Part shown: positions 34,966 through 45,019 of the stretch, one piece after another | Layout of the letters: every line of letters starts with the position of its first letter | Position numbering within the stretch: position 1 is the stretch's first letter | NCBI GenBank assembly: GCA_033558025.1 | Contig: JAUCEF010000016.1 | Span: forward strand, 1,674,001 to 1,738,000 | Length of the DNA: 64,000 nt | Reading direction: 5' to 3' | DNA from: Phytophthora sp. 'mugwort' | Taxonomy: Eukaryota > Oomycota > Peronosporomycetes > Peronosporales > Peronosporaceae | Notes under the pieces: model-generated | Databases searched by the model: none | Told to the model about the DNA's origin: nothing | What the model saw: only the letters and a program-made list of their open reading frames with translations | Position numbers and translations under genes: made by a program

Positions 34966-36636
34966 ATGCAGTCGACAGAGGTCTACTCGGACTCATCCTG
35001 TGAGTCGGCGGTGGCGCTGACCATCACCTCGAGCGGAACTTGCACGAGTTTGGACTGTGCCTCAGCCACTATCGCCGGTAACACATACTACACTGCCAGT
35101 AGCTGCCCGTCCAGTATCTACGAGTACACAGAAGATGTCTATGATGACACAGAGTACTTGCTGGTGGACATGTACAGCGGGACGGACTGTACCACATACA
35201 TCGGATCGACAGCGTTTGCCGCCTCAGGCGAGTGCGAAATCTCTGGAACAGACGGCCAGAGCGTGATTGCCACCTTGTATTCGAACGGGTCTGCGCAGTT
35301 AACGTACTATCTCGACGGTTCTTGCGCCCTCTCCGCTTCAGCTTCGTACTCACTCACCGAAGACGATCTCTCAAATCATACCTGCTCACAGGGAAGGAAA
35401 TACTACTCGAGCTCTGCCACTGGTGCTAGTAATAGCGCGACAAGTAACTCGTCTTCATCTCGTACCAGCGACAGCAGCACCGGAATAGGGAGCGGTGCAA
35501 TCGCAGGAATCATTGTTGGCGTCCTGTTCGTCTTGGTGTGTGTTGGTATCCTCGTATTCAGGACGTGCCGGCGACGCCAAAGAGGTCACCGAGGGCAAAC
35601 TCCACCGGATTTCAGCCATACAACCGATCTAAGAGACGTCAACTATGAAGTACAGGTGAATCCAGCAAAGCGTCATCAGCAAACAACAATAACCACCTCA
35701 ACGACCATTTCTGACTCTGATCGTCGCCATTCCGCCAAACTTTGGGAAGACGATGTCATTCTCGCGGCTCGCATCCATCGAGAGAAAGTGACGCTGAAGC
35801 ACCTCATCACCCGGGGTAGGTATGGCGAGGTTTACATTGGCAGCTATCATGGCAAAGATGTCGCTGTAAAGATGTTGCTCCCTGAAACAAAGAAAACGAT
35901 GTCCCAGCTCAACGCTTTCCTATCGGAAGTGAAGCTCATGGCGAGTCTGGATCACCCTCGTATCGTGTCGTTTATTGGTGTCGCCTGGGATCAACTCATT
36001 GATATTTGTGTCGTGTCCGAGTACATGGCTGGAGGTGACTTAAAGGCTCTGCTCACCGAGTACGAACACAATAGCCACCCGGTTGGTTTCGACCATACTA
36101 AGGTCAAGATTGCGCTGCACGTGTCGATCGCCCTGACGTATCTGCACTCTTGTGCACCGCCAGTGATCCACCGCGACTTAAAATCGAAAAATATTTTATT
36201 AGATGAGGTGATGGATGCGAAAGTGACAGATTTTGGCATTTCTCGAGAGCGGATTGACGCGACCATGACAGGAGGCATCGGCACGTCTTTCTGGATGGCA
36301 CCCGAGGTGATGATGGGCGAACGATACGATGACAAGGCCGATATGTTTTCATTCGGAGTCGTGCTATCGGAGCTCGACTCGCACCTCATGCCGTATGCTT
36401 TATCCCAGAGGAACAGCATCACCGACTCATCGGCTTCGAATAAGGCAAACAAATTGCCCAGCGCGGCAATTTTGCAGATGGTGGCGGCTGGCAAACTGCG
36501 AGTTCACTTCTCTGAAGCGGGTCCGCAGTCGGTAGTGGAGCTGGGATTTGCGTGTGTCTCACTAGACCCGAAGGAGCGACCGACGGCGGCCGAAGCATTG
36601 TATAAGCTTCAACAAGTTTTAGCCAAGGAAGTATAG
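34966..36636 (+). CDS. Transmembrane TKL-type protein kinase 2
   Basis: From ATG 34966 (MQSTEVYSDSSC) the product is 556 residues. The Cys-rich ectodomain aligns with kinase 1 (STxEVYSDSSC, then SGxSxxYxxxSCP). A Ser-rich stalk follows, then a transmembrane helix near residue 180 (GIIVGVLFVLVCVGILVF) and a basic RTCRRRQRG stop-transfer. Kinase motifs: TRGRYGEVY, VAVK with K302, HRDLKSKN with D404, DFG with D422, WMAPE. The frame is open upstream to a TGA at 34918. A near-cognate TTG at 34933 would add RSVFLFVTSL, which looks like a signal peptide core. The upstream gene is its closest paralogue in the window, pointing to a tandem duplication. Function and ligand are not known. Confidence 0.88.
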   Translation: MQSTEVYSDSSCESAVALTITSSGTCTSLDCASATIAGNTYYTASSCPSSIYEYTEDVYDDTEYLLVDMYSGTDCTTYIGSTAFAASGECEISGTDGQSVIATLYSNGSAQLTYYLDGSCALSASASYSLTEDDLSNHTCSQGRKYYSSSATGASNSATSNSSSSRTSDSSTGIGSGAIAGIIVGVLFVLVCVGILVFRTCRRRQRGHRGQTPPDFSHTTDLRDVNYEVQVNPAKRHQQTTITTSTTISDSDRRHSAKLWEDDVILAARIHREKVTLKHLITRGRYGEVYIGSYHGKDVAVKMLLPETKKTMSQLNAFLSEVKLMASLDHPRIVSFIGVAWDQLIDICVVSEYMAGGDLKALLTEYEHNSHPVGFDHTKVKIALHVSIALTYLHSCAPPVIHRDLKSKNILLDEVMDAKVTDFGISRERIDATMTGGIGTSFWMAPEVMMGERYDDKADMFSFGVVLSELDSHLMPYALSQRNSITDSSASNKANKLPSAAILQMVAAGKLRVHFSEAGPQSVVELGFACVSLDPKERPTAAEALYKLQQVLAKEV

Positions 36637-38143
36637 TGCTGACCGAAGTTTTAGTTGTGGTGCAAAAAAAATATATATGGCGTGTTTTTTTGTCAAACTA
36701 AACTCAAAAAGTGAAATTTTATAGGTACATTTTCGGCAGACCCCCTCATATTCCGGCTGTATCATACAATTTTTTTGCCTCATTTTCCGGTTGTACCGGT
36801 ATCATACAAGTCTTACTTACTGGTACAGTTTCGGACAGGACGTCAAGAAAGTTTACCGATACCAGTATAGATATAATGTAAACCTTGCGGCACGAAACGA
36901 GAAAAAATCATGAAAGCAGGAACTAGCTCAGCAGTTATGTATGAGCGAGCCACCATTTGCGTGAATAAAACCGTACATATATCGACGACGCGTATACATA
37001 TAAAAAGCTAATCTATTTTTTCTTCAGTCAAGCGATGTATTTCCCAAGCTTGGTGGGCCCTGGCTCATTCAGCATATGACGACCGAGACAAGATCCTCAC
37101 GGGTGACGCTCGCTTTTCGTAAAGGCTACACCGCTAGGACGTTGGCGACGTCCGAATGTCGAATTGAAGACAGTAGAAGCAGCTCACTGTTCGCACTGTA
37201 CTAAGTATAATTTTCCAAGTTTCGCGAGTTCGTAGTGACTACAAACTTAGCATGAGCCGCACGAACTTGCCGCATGGTTCGCATGCAGGACGCAAAATGC
37301 TTCTTTGAAAACGATCTCATCCGAGATTCAACGCCAGCTAGCATTTGAGAAGTGCGGCTTCCTTCAGATCACATTCGAACCAAAGACCTGGGCGATTCGT
37401 CCAACGGCACGCTGGAAACCACGGCCATCAGGGAGTAGTTTGGCATCAAGGGCGAGGCCAGTGCTGCGTGGGAGGCCTATCCCTCGGCATGTCAGGGTTC
37501 ATTCGCACGAGCTTCCGAAAAAGTTTGAGAAAATCAAGACTAGCCTGTGGACGACAAAAATTGTCTTTGATTCGGGCATACGAGTCGCGTACGAAAGCCT
37601 CGACGTTAATATGTCGATGCGGTGAGTCAGAAGGAAGGCGGATTCACGAGGGAGGGAATGCAATCGAGCTGAGCGCTCCTCATTTGTGACCTTCGACTAC
37701 TGTAGACCTACCACTAATGGTATGACGTCTACGAAGAATTCTGATCGTGACTTAGAAAACCTGTCCTGATTATTGGACTCCATCACCAATTTGTAAAGTG
37801 CTATTTCTTAGCGAAAAAAAAATCCGTTCGTAATCCAGGCTGGGCATCGTTTATACGACCAATCCACCGGGTGGTAGGGATGATTTTGTGTTCTTTATCC
37901 CACTACAAAAGTCCAAATAATTATACCTTGCTAACTTTAATTTTGTTGCTTTTCTATGGTGTTGCTTTCACTTCCATGTTGCTTTTCTTGTATGTCAGCT
38001 GAAAATGTATTTATACTTTAAGTTGTGAGGTAAAGAGCACTAAATCATCCCTGCCATCTGATGGGCCGGTCGTGTAATAGATGAGTCACTTTTAGCATGG
38101 ATTACGACCGGAGTTTTCTCATATAAAAACTTTGTACACGTTT
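36637..38143. other. Intergenic, 1.5 kb, no gene supported
   Basis: AT-rich with several short plus-strand frames near 37305-37690 that lack ATG starts and motifs. The direct words ggtatcatacaa and ttgtaccggtatcatacaa near 36760-36810 form a small local repeat. Nothing else was recognised. Confidence 0.4.
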
Positions 38144-38160
38144 GCGCACTTTACAATTGG
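38144..38160 (+). promoter_or_regulatory. Initiator-like element of bZIP/START-like gene A
   Basis: GCGCACTTTACAATTGG resembles GCTCATTYYNCAWTTT and ends two bases before ATG 38163. A transcription start here would give a very short leader and excludes use of the upstream TTG at 38142. Confidence 0.45.
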
Positions 38161-38162
38161 TG

Positions 38163-39401
38163 ATGGAGACGTCAGACACTGCTTTTCTCGTCGAGTTGGA
38201 AGGCGTTCTGACGTCGTACGACTTGCCACTAATTCCACTAATGATGCCGGACGAGAACGACAACAACAAACTATTACAGTATTGGAACAAACCCGCCTCC
38301 GATGGTTCGAATAAAGTCGACAAAAGATCCCAACGAACGAGCGTCCAGAATACCGTTGCAGTCAATTATGAGCGAAGGAAGGCGAACGACCTCAAACGAC
38401 GAAGGGAGTACAACAAACGGCGACAGCTGGAGCGCGAAAGTTTACAAAATGAAGTTGACAAACTAAAAGAAGAACTGAAGGCTACAGAAAGCAAAAAGCT
38501 GCTGTCGTCTTGGAAGATGAAAACTCAGCGTGAGTTAGATGCCCGGGCTAGTGCTGGCGCAGAGCAGACACAGATGTTTAATGCGATCACTGATCAGGCA
38601 ATTCTGATCCAAAGATTTCACCAGCGGATGCAACAGCGTATTGAAGGTATTGGCGGCTTACCTGCGCGTCTAGATGAAGAAAATATTGGGGTAATGACCT
38701 ACAACCACAAGAAGACTCGACTTTCGAAGTCCTTGGATGCAGAGGTTTTCGCGACGTTCATCCAGGAGGTGGACAAGTTGTTCACTCAGACGGACGAAAC
38801 TCTGCAGGCTTGCGGGCTCAATTCGGCTGAAGCGAACTGGGGTGCGCCAACCGAGTTTTGCGATGAGAACATTGACACGGGTCACTTCAAATTCAGAGGG
38901 AAGATCACTTTGCCATTTGATTTCCAGGATATTTGCCGATCGCGATGGCAGTCAGCACACATGTTATACCGTCAAGAAAGTCGGGAGACGTACGAAGGGG
39001 GCGAAGATCCTGAAAATACGATAGCACTCAAGTTCCGGGTTACGACCCCGTTGAGCTCAGGCGGGACCGCTTCCGTGCTGCAGCGTGTCGTCGTTCGCCG
39101 CTACGAAGAAGAACGGCGTATGGTTCTCGTGTGGCGTTTGTTCACGGAAGGCGAAGGGGTTTTCAGCGGTATGCACTCCGATGAGACTGGCTGGGGCGTG
39201 GTGACTCCCGCAACGGATGCGAGCTCGTCCAAGACAGGAACTGTGCTGCGAACTTGTGTTCGCAACGAACCTATGTTTTACACCAATGTCACAGCAAATA
39301 AACCTGCGTTTGTGAAACAGTTTGGAGCTAAGTTGCTCGAGTGGGGGATGGAAAACAACACCGAGACGACACTCGGACTCGAGAAGCTGCTACTCAATTG
39401 A
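38163..39401 (+). CDS. bZIP plus START-like family protein A
   Basis: 412 residues. N-terminus METSDTAFLVELEGVLTSYD is acidic and shared by the family. Basic region and zipper lie at about 70-115 (DLKRRREYNKRRQLER, then LxxEVxxLxxEL). A helical segment at about 115-165 follows. The C-terminal domain covers about 185-400 and holds DAEVFATFIQEVD, LPFDFQDICRSRW, VLQRVVVRRYEEERRMVLVW, GMHSDETGWGVVTP and TVLRTCVRNEPM; its RRY...VLVWRL..EGE pattern resembles START lipid-binding domains. At the five bZIP base-contact positions it has D, R, R, Y, N instead of N, A, A, C/S, R, so classical DNA contacts are lost. Predicted nuclear regulator, by inference. Such proteins are sometimes labelled M96 mating-specific family in Phytophthora annotations, as far as I recall. 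Confidence 0.85.
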   Translation: METSDTAFLVELEGVLTSYDLPLIPLMMPDENDNNKLLQYWNKPASDGSNKVDKRSQRTSVQNTVAVNYERRKANDLKRRREYNKRRQLERESLQNEVDKLKEELKATESKKLLSSWKMKTQRELDARASAGAEQTQMFNAITDQAILIQRFHQRMQQRIEGIGGLPARLDEENIGVMTYNHKKTRLSKSLDAEVFATFIQEVDKLFTQTDETLQACGLNSAEANWGAPTEFCDENIDTGHFKFRGKITLPFDFQDICRSRWQSAHMLYRQESRETYEGGEDPENTIALKFRVTTPLSSGGTASVLQRVVVRRYEEERRMVLVWRLFTEGEGVFSGMHSDETGWGVVTPATDASSSKTGTVLRTCVRNEPMFYTNVTANKPAFVKQFGAKLLEWGMENNTETTLGLEKLLLN

Positions 39402-39745
39402 AGGACCTTGCGACGCTATCTCTTCGGTTGCAGTTTCTGCTGACAACTTCAGCTATTGGCCGTGGTTCTGGCATCACCAGAAGCAACCTAATACTACTGT
39501 AGTAGTTTCCTAGCTTCGCATGCCCATAATAGTATCAAACAACCATGGATATTACTACTTCATCTAGCCAACAATACGCCACTACGTGTCTTATTACTAG
39601 TACTATTAGACATCGTTCTATATGCCCGTATAGGACGTCACGATCGCGCTGGAAAACCTAATCAAGTGAAACCTTCAACGTGGGGTTTACAAATGGTACA
39701 TCGTACCAATACGCATGTACATTGTACCACCTTATAAGCGTCGTC

Positions 39746-39760
39746 GCACTTCACATTCCT
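39746..39760 (+). promoter_or_regulatory. Initiator-like element of the mitochondrial carrier gene
   Basis: GCACTTCACATTCCT resembles the oomycete initiator. It lies downstream of the first in-frame ATG (39715) and upstream of ATG 39799, favouring the second ATG as start. Confidence 0.4.
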
Positions 39761-39798
39761 CCAGGGGCAGAGCGCGCACCCCACGCCCCGACGCCGAC

Positions 39799-40940
39799 AT
39801 GGAGAGTTTCCTGAGCGACACGGGTGCGGACAAGCGCGCCAAGAACGCGCAACAACAAGATGAGGCCACAGACTTCTTCGTGCGTTTCCCGCACCTGCGC
39901 GAGTTCTTCTGCGGTGGCTCCGCAGCCGCCATCAACATCGTCGTTACCTTTCCACCCAACAAGGTCATGTTCCGGCAGCAGGTGCGGCAATGGATCATAC
40001 AATATTATATTATATTACTTTTTTTACAAACTGACTCATGTTATGACGCTGTTATGCCCGATGTATGCAGTTGTTCGGACTGAACACGTGGCAGGCGGTC
40101 GAGAATGTGCGCAGCGAGGGCTGGCTCATGCTGTACCGCGGCGTGAAGCCCCCGCTTCTGCAGGCAATGGTGTCCAAGAGCATCATGTTCGGTCTATACA
40201 ACTTCTATGACGAGCTGCTGCTGGAGCACTTCGGGCAGCACAGGGGACTGAGCCTGGTAGCAGCGGGCATGGCCGGCACGTCGGAGGCGGTGCTGGCTCC
40301 GTTTGAGGTGCGACCAGTGTGACGATAAGGGACGAGAAAGGGGGCGGGTTGGCTGACATTTTTTTTCGTTGCTTGTGGAATGCAGAGAGCACAGACGCTG
40401 CTTCAGACGCCCAAGTTTAATCGAGAGATCGCGGGTGCCTACGATGCGATGGTGCACATTAACAAATATGGCCTTAGAGAACACTACCGGGGACTCACGG
40501 CCATTTTGTGTCGGAACGGGCCAGGAAATATTTTATTTTTTGGACTAAGAGGACCACTAAGGGGGCTTTTCCCACGGGGAGAGACATCGGCGGCCACGAT
40601 GACGAACGATTTCATCTGTGGCGCCATGCTCGGAGCGGTGATCAGCACATTCACATTCCCCGTTAATGGTGGGTTTCTGTGGCCATTGGTGAACGTTCCT
40701 GTATTTTATGTTGCTAATGAGTCGTGTTTGTTGCAATTCGTTTTAGTGGCACGGACACGGATGCAGAGTGTGTATGGACAGCAGTTCATCGGGCCGTGGG
40801 AGGCATTGCAGCTCACATATAAAGAACGCGGAAACAGCGTGCGGAGGTTGTATCGTGGCGTGCAGATGAACTTCTTTCGGTCCTTGCTGTCATGGGGCAT
40901 TATAAACTCTACGTATGAGAAGCTGAAATCAATCACATGA
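39799..40940 (+). CDS. Mitochondrial carrier, SLC25A51/52-like NAD+ transporter
   Basis: Four exons: 39799-39981, 40071-40307, 40386-40668, 40747-40940 (introns 89, 78 and 78 nt). They give 298 residues, the usual carrier length. The three signature segments are FPPNKVMFRQQ, APFERAQTLLQ and FPVNVARTRMQ. These match the unusual signatures of human SLC25A51 (FPIQKVLFRQQ, PLERVQTLLQ, FPINVVKTRIQ). The ends RNGPGNILFFGLRGPLR and SLLSWGIINSTYEKL are also close to that family. SLC25A51 imports NAD+ across the inner mitochondrial membrane, and the same role is inferred here. The last intron keeps the frame open, so retention would add 26 residues rather than truncate. An upstream ATG at 39715 would add 28 basic residues. 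The gene interrupts the bZIP/START-like cluster. Confidence 0.88.
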
Positions 40941-41446
40941 GGTTGGAATAGAAGACAAAAAACGCTACCATCCGACAATTCTGAATAGAGCTTAGTCTTG
41001 TAGGATACTCCCGATGCTTCCCAACGTGGTGCTGAATGCACTGTTGTCGGTTGGTAAGAAACACTTTTTCGAGCTGCTTGGTGATTTAGACCCTGTCTTC
41101 AGACACGAATCCAGCACCACTACGATGTCATTGAACTGTCGACAACAGTAGCATACATTGACACGTTTTCTTTTCTGGGTTGCGATCACTTTAACGGAAT
41201 CTTTAAAGGCAACCCGGCCATTCTTATCAGCGTCCATCACCAGCTCAAGCCAAAAAAAAAAGTTGCAGCCCCACGAGAACTCTTACAAACGCCAGACAAC
41301 AAAACGATCGTTGATTTTCGTACTGATGACAAAACGCATCGGCTGTTGCATTCATCGCACTAATTCGATTCCTAGCGTGCTTAGGCACGAGGTTCGAAGT
41401 CATCGGCATTGTGGGATTATTCATCGAACTTGTGGTGGCGCGCTGC

Positions 41447-41728
41447 CTATAAGATTAGTTGAGACATCACCCTTCCCTCTTTCGTGTCAAGTCCGCAAGC
41501 GTGGGAGGCTTCATCAGTCTTGACATAGTTTGTATTCAACTCTTGGGCAAAGGCGGAGAGATTATATATATCGGATGATTCGCAGCTGGTACTTGTAGGT
41601 TCCTCAGCTAAACTTAAGCCATACGAAAGTACACTCTCTACATCCAAAATTTTCACGATCATAGCAGTTCGTTCGTCAAACCTGCAGCATGAGCCGTCGT
41701 TGTTGTTCTTCAGCATTTTGTCGAGCAT
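41447..41728 (-). pseudogene. bZIP/START-like family fragment
   Basis: The minus-strand frame contains LSAFAQELNTNYVKTDEASH followed by ACGLDTKEG, equivalent to FVQDLNAIYAQTDEVLRACGLD at the start of the C-terminal domain in intact members. Sequence before and after does not align, and neither the bZIP nor the START-like core is present. It may be the missing rear part of the truncated gene just upstream (41877-42728). Confidence 0.5.
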
Positions 41729-41876
41729 TTCGTTGTCATCTTACCATTAATCTCCTCGAAGACAACATTTGCACTTCCGTGTTATAATAGCTCTGGCATT
41801 CTTTTGTTCAACCAACTTTGATGCAAACACCTCCACTTTTTACTTCCCTTTAGCCAGTTGTATTAAAGATATGCCT

Positions 41877-42728
41877 TCATAAAAAAATGGAAAGCCGGTA
41901 GTTGGCAAGGCTGATACGAAATGGTAAAACCTTTTTCGCCGTCATAAAAACACACACTTTAAAGACAACAAAACGAACGATGAAAATAAAAGCCAATGTA
42001 CTTCCATTTTGCTTATCTACCGAGACGATGGATGCTTCGCTATCGACTATCTCATTCTGCCCGGAACCCTGTCCGAAGTCTCTCCACCTTTCATTCTCAG
42101 ATTCGCTGCTCTTATCGGTTGCTCCGTCGATTTCGTTCAGATAACACTCGGACAGCGCATCAAGAGGCGGGTCAACGCGAATTCTCTTGAAAGGACCTGA
42201 GTTCACCGCATCTGTTGTAACCTCCATCAATTTGCTCTCCTCCTTTGTCACTACGAGCAGTTGGCCAAGCTGGGCTTGAGCTAGCTTGAAAAAGTCAAGG
42301 ATTTGGCTGGCTCGAGTGTCTACCGCAGCGCAAAGTTGCCGCTGCTCAATTTCCGCGCTCACGCGCTCTTCTTCTTGGTATTTTGCGAGTGGCATCCACG
42401 TCGATGCCTTCTGCATTGTCTGAACTTCCTCGGTCTTTTGTAGTTTTTCCAGTTCCGCCTTTAATTCCGTCACTTGCCTCCGTAAGTCCTCCCGCTCCCT
42501 CTTACGACGTCTATAGTACGACTTGTCCTTAGTGGTGGCATGGATACTGGACTCTTGTCGATCTCCGTCTGCGGCTCTATTATTTGGGCTCGAAGTACAA
42601 CTGGGGTCGTTAGTGCGCGTGCCGTTGCTGGCATTTTTGCTTTGAGTTCGAATTGACGGTAGCCCCGGCAACTCGCAAGTGGCCAGGAAGCTCTCGACTT
42701 CGGAAAGGAAAGTTGCGTCGGATACCAT
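41877..42728 (-). CDS. Truncated bZIP-family protein (lacks START-like domain)
   Basis: Open frame of 283 residues from ATG 42728 (MVSDATFLSEVESFLATCEL). The N-terminal family region, a shortened basic region (DKSYYRRRKRERE), zipper (LRRQVTELKAELEKL) and helical middle are present, plus KRIRVDPPLDALSECYLNEI. After that the sequence departs from the family. It ends with an unrelated tail containing a hydrophobic stretch (AFIFIVRFVVFKVCVF). The basic region has lost several residues relative to relatives. It may be a pseudogene whose rear half was replaced, or it may act as a dimerisation-only partner. Start and family membership are clear; functionality is not. Confidence 0.55.
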   Translation of the reverse strand: MVSDATFLSEVESFLATCELPGLPSIRTQSKNASNGTRTNDPSCTSSPNNRAADGDRQESSIHATTKDKSYYRRRKREREDLRRQVTELKAELEKLQKTEEVQTMQKASTWMPLAKYQEEERVSAEIEQRQLCAAVDTRASQILDFFKLAQAQLGQLLVVTKEESKLMEVTTDAVNSGPFKRIRVDPPLDALSECYLNEIDGATDKSSESENERWRDFGQGSGQNEIVDSEASIVSVDKQNGSTLAFIFIVRFVVFKVCVFMTAKKVLPFRISLANYRLSIFL

Positions 42729-42779
42729 TCCTGCCTAATAAACGGAAATGGCACGACGACTTAAAAAAAAAAACATACT

Positions 42780-43610
42780 TAAATAAATGTATTTTTTCGT
42801 AACACCTCAGAGCGGGTTCTTGTAGGGTTCTTTGCGGAAAACTGTAGTACTAACGGGCGTGGGCTCTTTGATACAACCGATGAAAGCGCGCAATACATGT
42901 AATACAGCTACACGTAGCATACTACTTTATTTCGAAGTACTTACAAGTTTTGCGATTAAAACGTAGTCATTCTAAGATAATCCAGGACTAGCTGCACACC
43001 TTCTTCTGAAACCCTTCCTTTATGGTTGCTCTCCGTTGATCTTGTTCGCTATAGCATGTACGCGTGCGATCTCTTTCAGCTTAAGAGCTTTAGTGAGGTA
43101 GGGAGGGTGATGTTTGAATTGAGGCGCCTCCCAACTGTGTTGACAAGTAAAAACACCTCCTGTCAGTCAGCTTCTTGGTCTCGTTATAGTTTCGGATGGC
43201 CGGTTAAGCGCGTGCAATGGCACAGATTGTATGTCGCTGGTAGGAAAACGCCTTGGTGCACTTCCTGGGGTCCCGTCGGGGAGCGCATAGTTGCCACCGT
43301 TCAATGCGAACAAAAGTTCCTCCGTGTAATGGATCACAATCTGAGCAAAGCGGGATGAGCTTTACCAGTTCTCGACCGACATGGACGTGTCAATATTCTC
43401 TCCACAAGTGCCACAAATTCTGCGTTGGATAAACACTTTTAGTTTTGGTAGCTTCCTTGGAGCATCAATGCGATAGAACCAAGGCAATAGACAATAATAG
43501 TTTGATGAGCGTGTGCTAGCAAAATGAGCTGAAGGAGTGGGAACGACGAAAAACTTACATCAGTGTTGCTGACAGTAAGTTGAAAGTACCACCCTTCTTA
43601 GCTACTGTAG
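42780..43610. other. Intergenic, no gene supported
   Basis: A plus-strand frame at 43026-43358 has no recognisable motif and no good start context. The region separates the truncated family member from gene B. Confidence 0.35.
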
Positions 43611-44753
43611 TTAAGCAATATGCAGCTTCTCGAACTCCTTCATGATCTCGACGCCGTCTTCTGCCACTTTCTCGAGAACCATGCCAGTAAACTGCTTCAT
43701 TGTGGGCTCGCGTAGTATCTCATCGTCGAAATGCATTGGTGTGTGCGATATGCACGTCCTCATGACAGTCCCTGGCTTCGAAACATCCGTCGATGGCGTT
43801 AACACGTCCCATCCAGTCTCGCCAGCTCGCATGCCAGCGAACATTCCTTCACCCTCCATGAGTGACTGCCACACGAGCACCATTCGACCGTCTTTGTGGT
43901 AGCGACGAGTAACGACACGCTGCACAGCTGACACAACTCTGTCTGTACTCAAGCGATTTGAGAGACGAAACTTGAAAGCTGCTGTATTGGCGGCATCTGC
44001 CATCCCTGTGAAAATCTGCCGGTCCTCCCGGCGATGAGATAGTTGTGCTGCATGCCACAATGCCTGACAGGCTTCACTGTAGTCAAATGGCATGAACGAG
44101 CTATCTGTGAACAGGAAGAAGCCCGTCGTATCATCCTCCTTCCACATTCGTTTCGAGTCCACCCAGTTCTCGCCTCCCAGCTCGAGTCCACAGGCTCGCA
44201 ACACTTCGTCCGTCTGAGCGTAAATCGCGTCTAAATCTTGCACAAACGCCTCGTAAAACGCGGCATCCGACGGCTCCACCCGCAGTCGCTTATGTTGTTG
44301 GTCTTCCCCGCCTGCCGAGCTCTGGAACTGCAGCATCTCCTGGAACGATCGGATATAGTCGGCACGGGTCTCCACAGCTTCACACAGTTGTCGCTGCTGC
44401 TCTTCCGCGCCAAGTCTCGCTGTCAGTTCCCGCTGAGCGATCATCCTCCACGTCGACGAGGCTAGCTCTCTACCCACTTTCTCGGCCTCCTGACGAGCGC
44501 CCAGCTCCGCAGTTAAAACATCCACCTGCTGCTGCAAACTCTCGCGTTCGATGCGCTGTCGCTCTCGGTACTTACTGCATCGCTGGCGGTCCTTCACCCT
44601 GTTCAAGTCGAGCTTAACAGCGGGATCGATGCTGCTCACCTTGCGGCCTCTCTTTCGAGGTTGAAGCGGAGGAGTCTGTGATAATTCACTTCTCTCATCA
44701 TCCATCCGAGTCTGCAGCACTGGTAAGTCGCAACGGGCCAGTAGATCTCCCAT
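43611..44753 (-). CDS. bZIP plus START-like family protein B
   Basis: 380 residues from ATG 44753 (MGDLLARCDLP). Family homology starts about 10 codons upstream (TSNTELVAV), where the expected ATG position reads ATA (44783-44781). The true start may therefore be altered, or lie in an unseen exon. Order: acidic N-terminus; an AT-hook-like KRGRK; basic region DRQRCSKYRERQRIERE; zipper LQQQVDVLTAEL; helical segment; KRLRVEPSDAAFYEAFVQDL; then a START-like domain with SAVQRVVTRRYHKDGRMVLV, GMRAGETGWDVLTPSTD, TVMRTCISHTPMHF. Contact positions read D, R, C, Y, R. The gene is divergent to member C with about 270 bp between ATGs, so they may share a promoter region. Confidence 0.85.
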   Translation of the reverse strand: MGDLLARCDLPVLQTRMDDERSELSQTPPLQPRKRGRKVSSIDPAVKLDLNRVKDRQRCSKYRERQRIERESLQQQVDVLTAELGARQEAEKVGRELASSTWRMIAQRELTARLGAEEQQRQLCEAVETRADYIRSFQEMLQFQSSAGGEDQQHKRLRVEPSDAAFYEAFVQDLDAIYAQTDEVLRACGLELGGENWVDSKRMWKEDDTTGFFLFTDSSFMPFDYSEACQALWHAAQLSHRREDRQIFTGMADAANTAAFKFRLSNRLSTDRVVSAVQRVVTRRYHKDGRMVLVWQSLMEGEGMFAGMRAGETGWDVLTPSTDVSKPGTVMRTCISHTPMHFDDEILREPTMKQFTGMVLEKVAEDGVEIMKEFEKLHIA

Positions 44754-45019
44754 CACAGCCACCAGCTCGGTGTTTGATGTTATCTGTGCAACCTAATTTG
44801 CGCGTAACACTACTGGAAATAGGAGGATAAGACAGCTCACTTGGTACATGTACCCAATTTGTTGTCATGGACGATAGTTATTTTTTTAATGAAGATAATA
44901 AAATTACACGTATAGGCGAGACCTCTATAATAGCATGTGAGATAGGATACCACGCATGATTTGCTAAAGTTGTTTGTAGGGTGTTTTTTTTTCACTTGTC
45001 ATTTTGCGCTGGCTCACTC

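Noticed and set aside
38142..38162. TTG at 38142 as start of bZIP/START-like gene A
   Set aside because: Family members align from the ATG at 38163 and an initiator-like element overlaps the extra codons.
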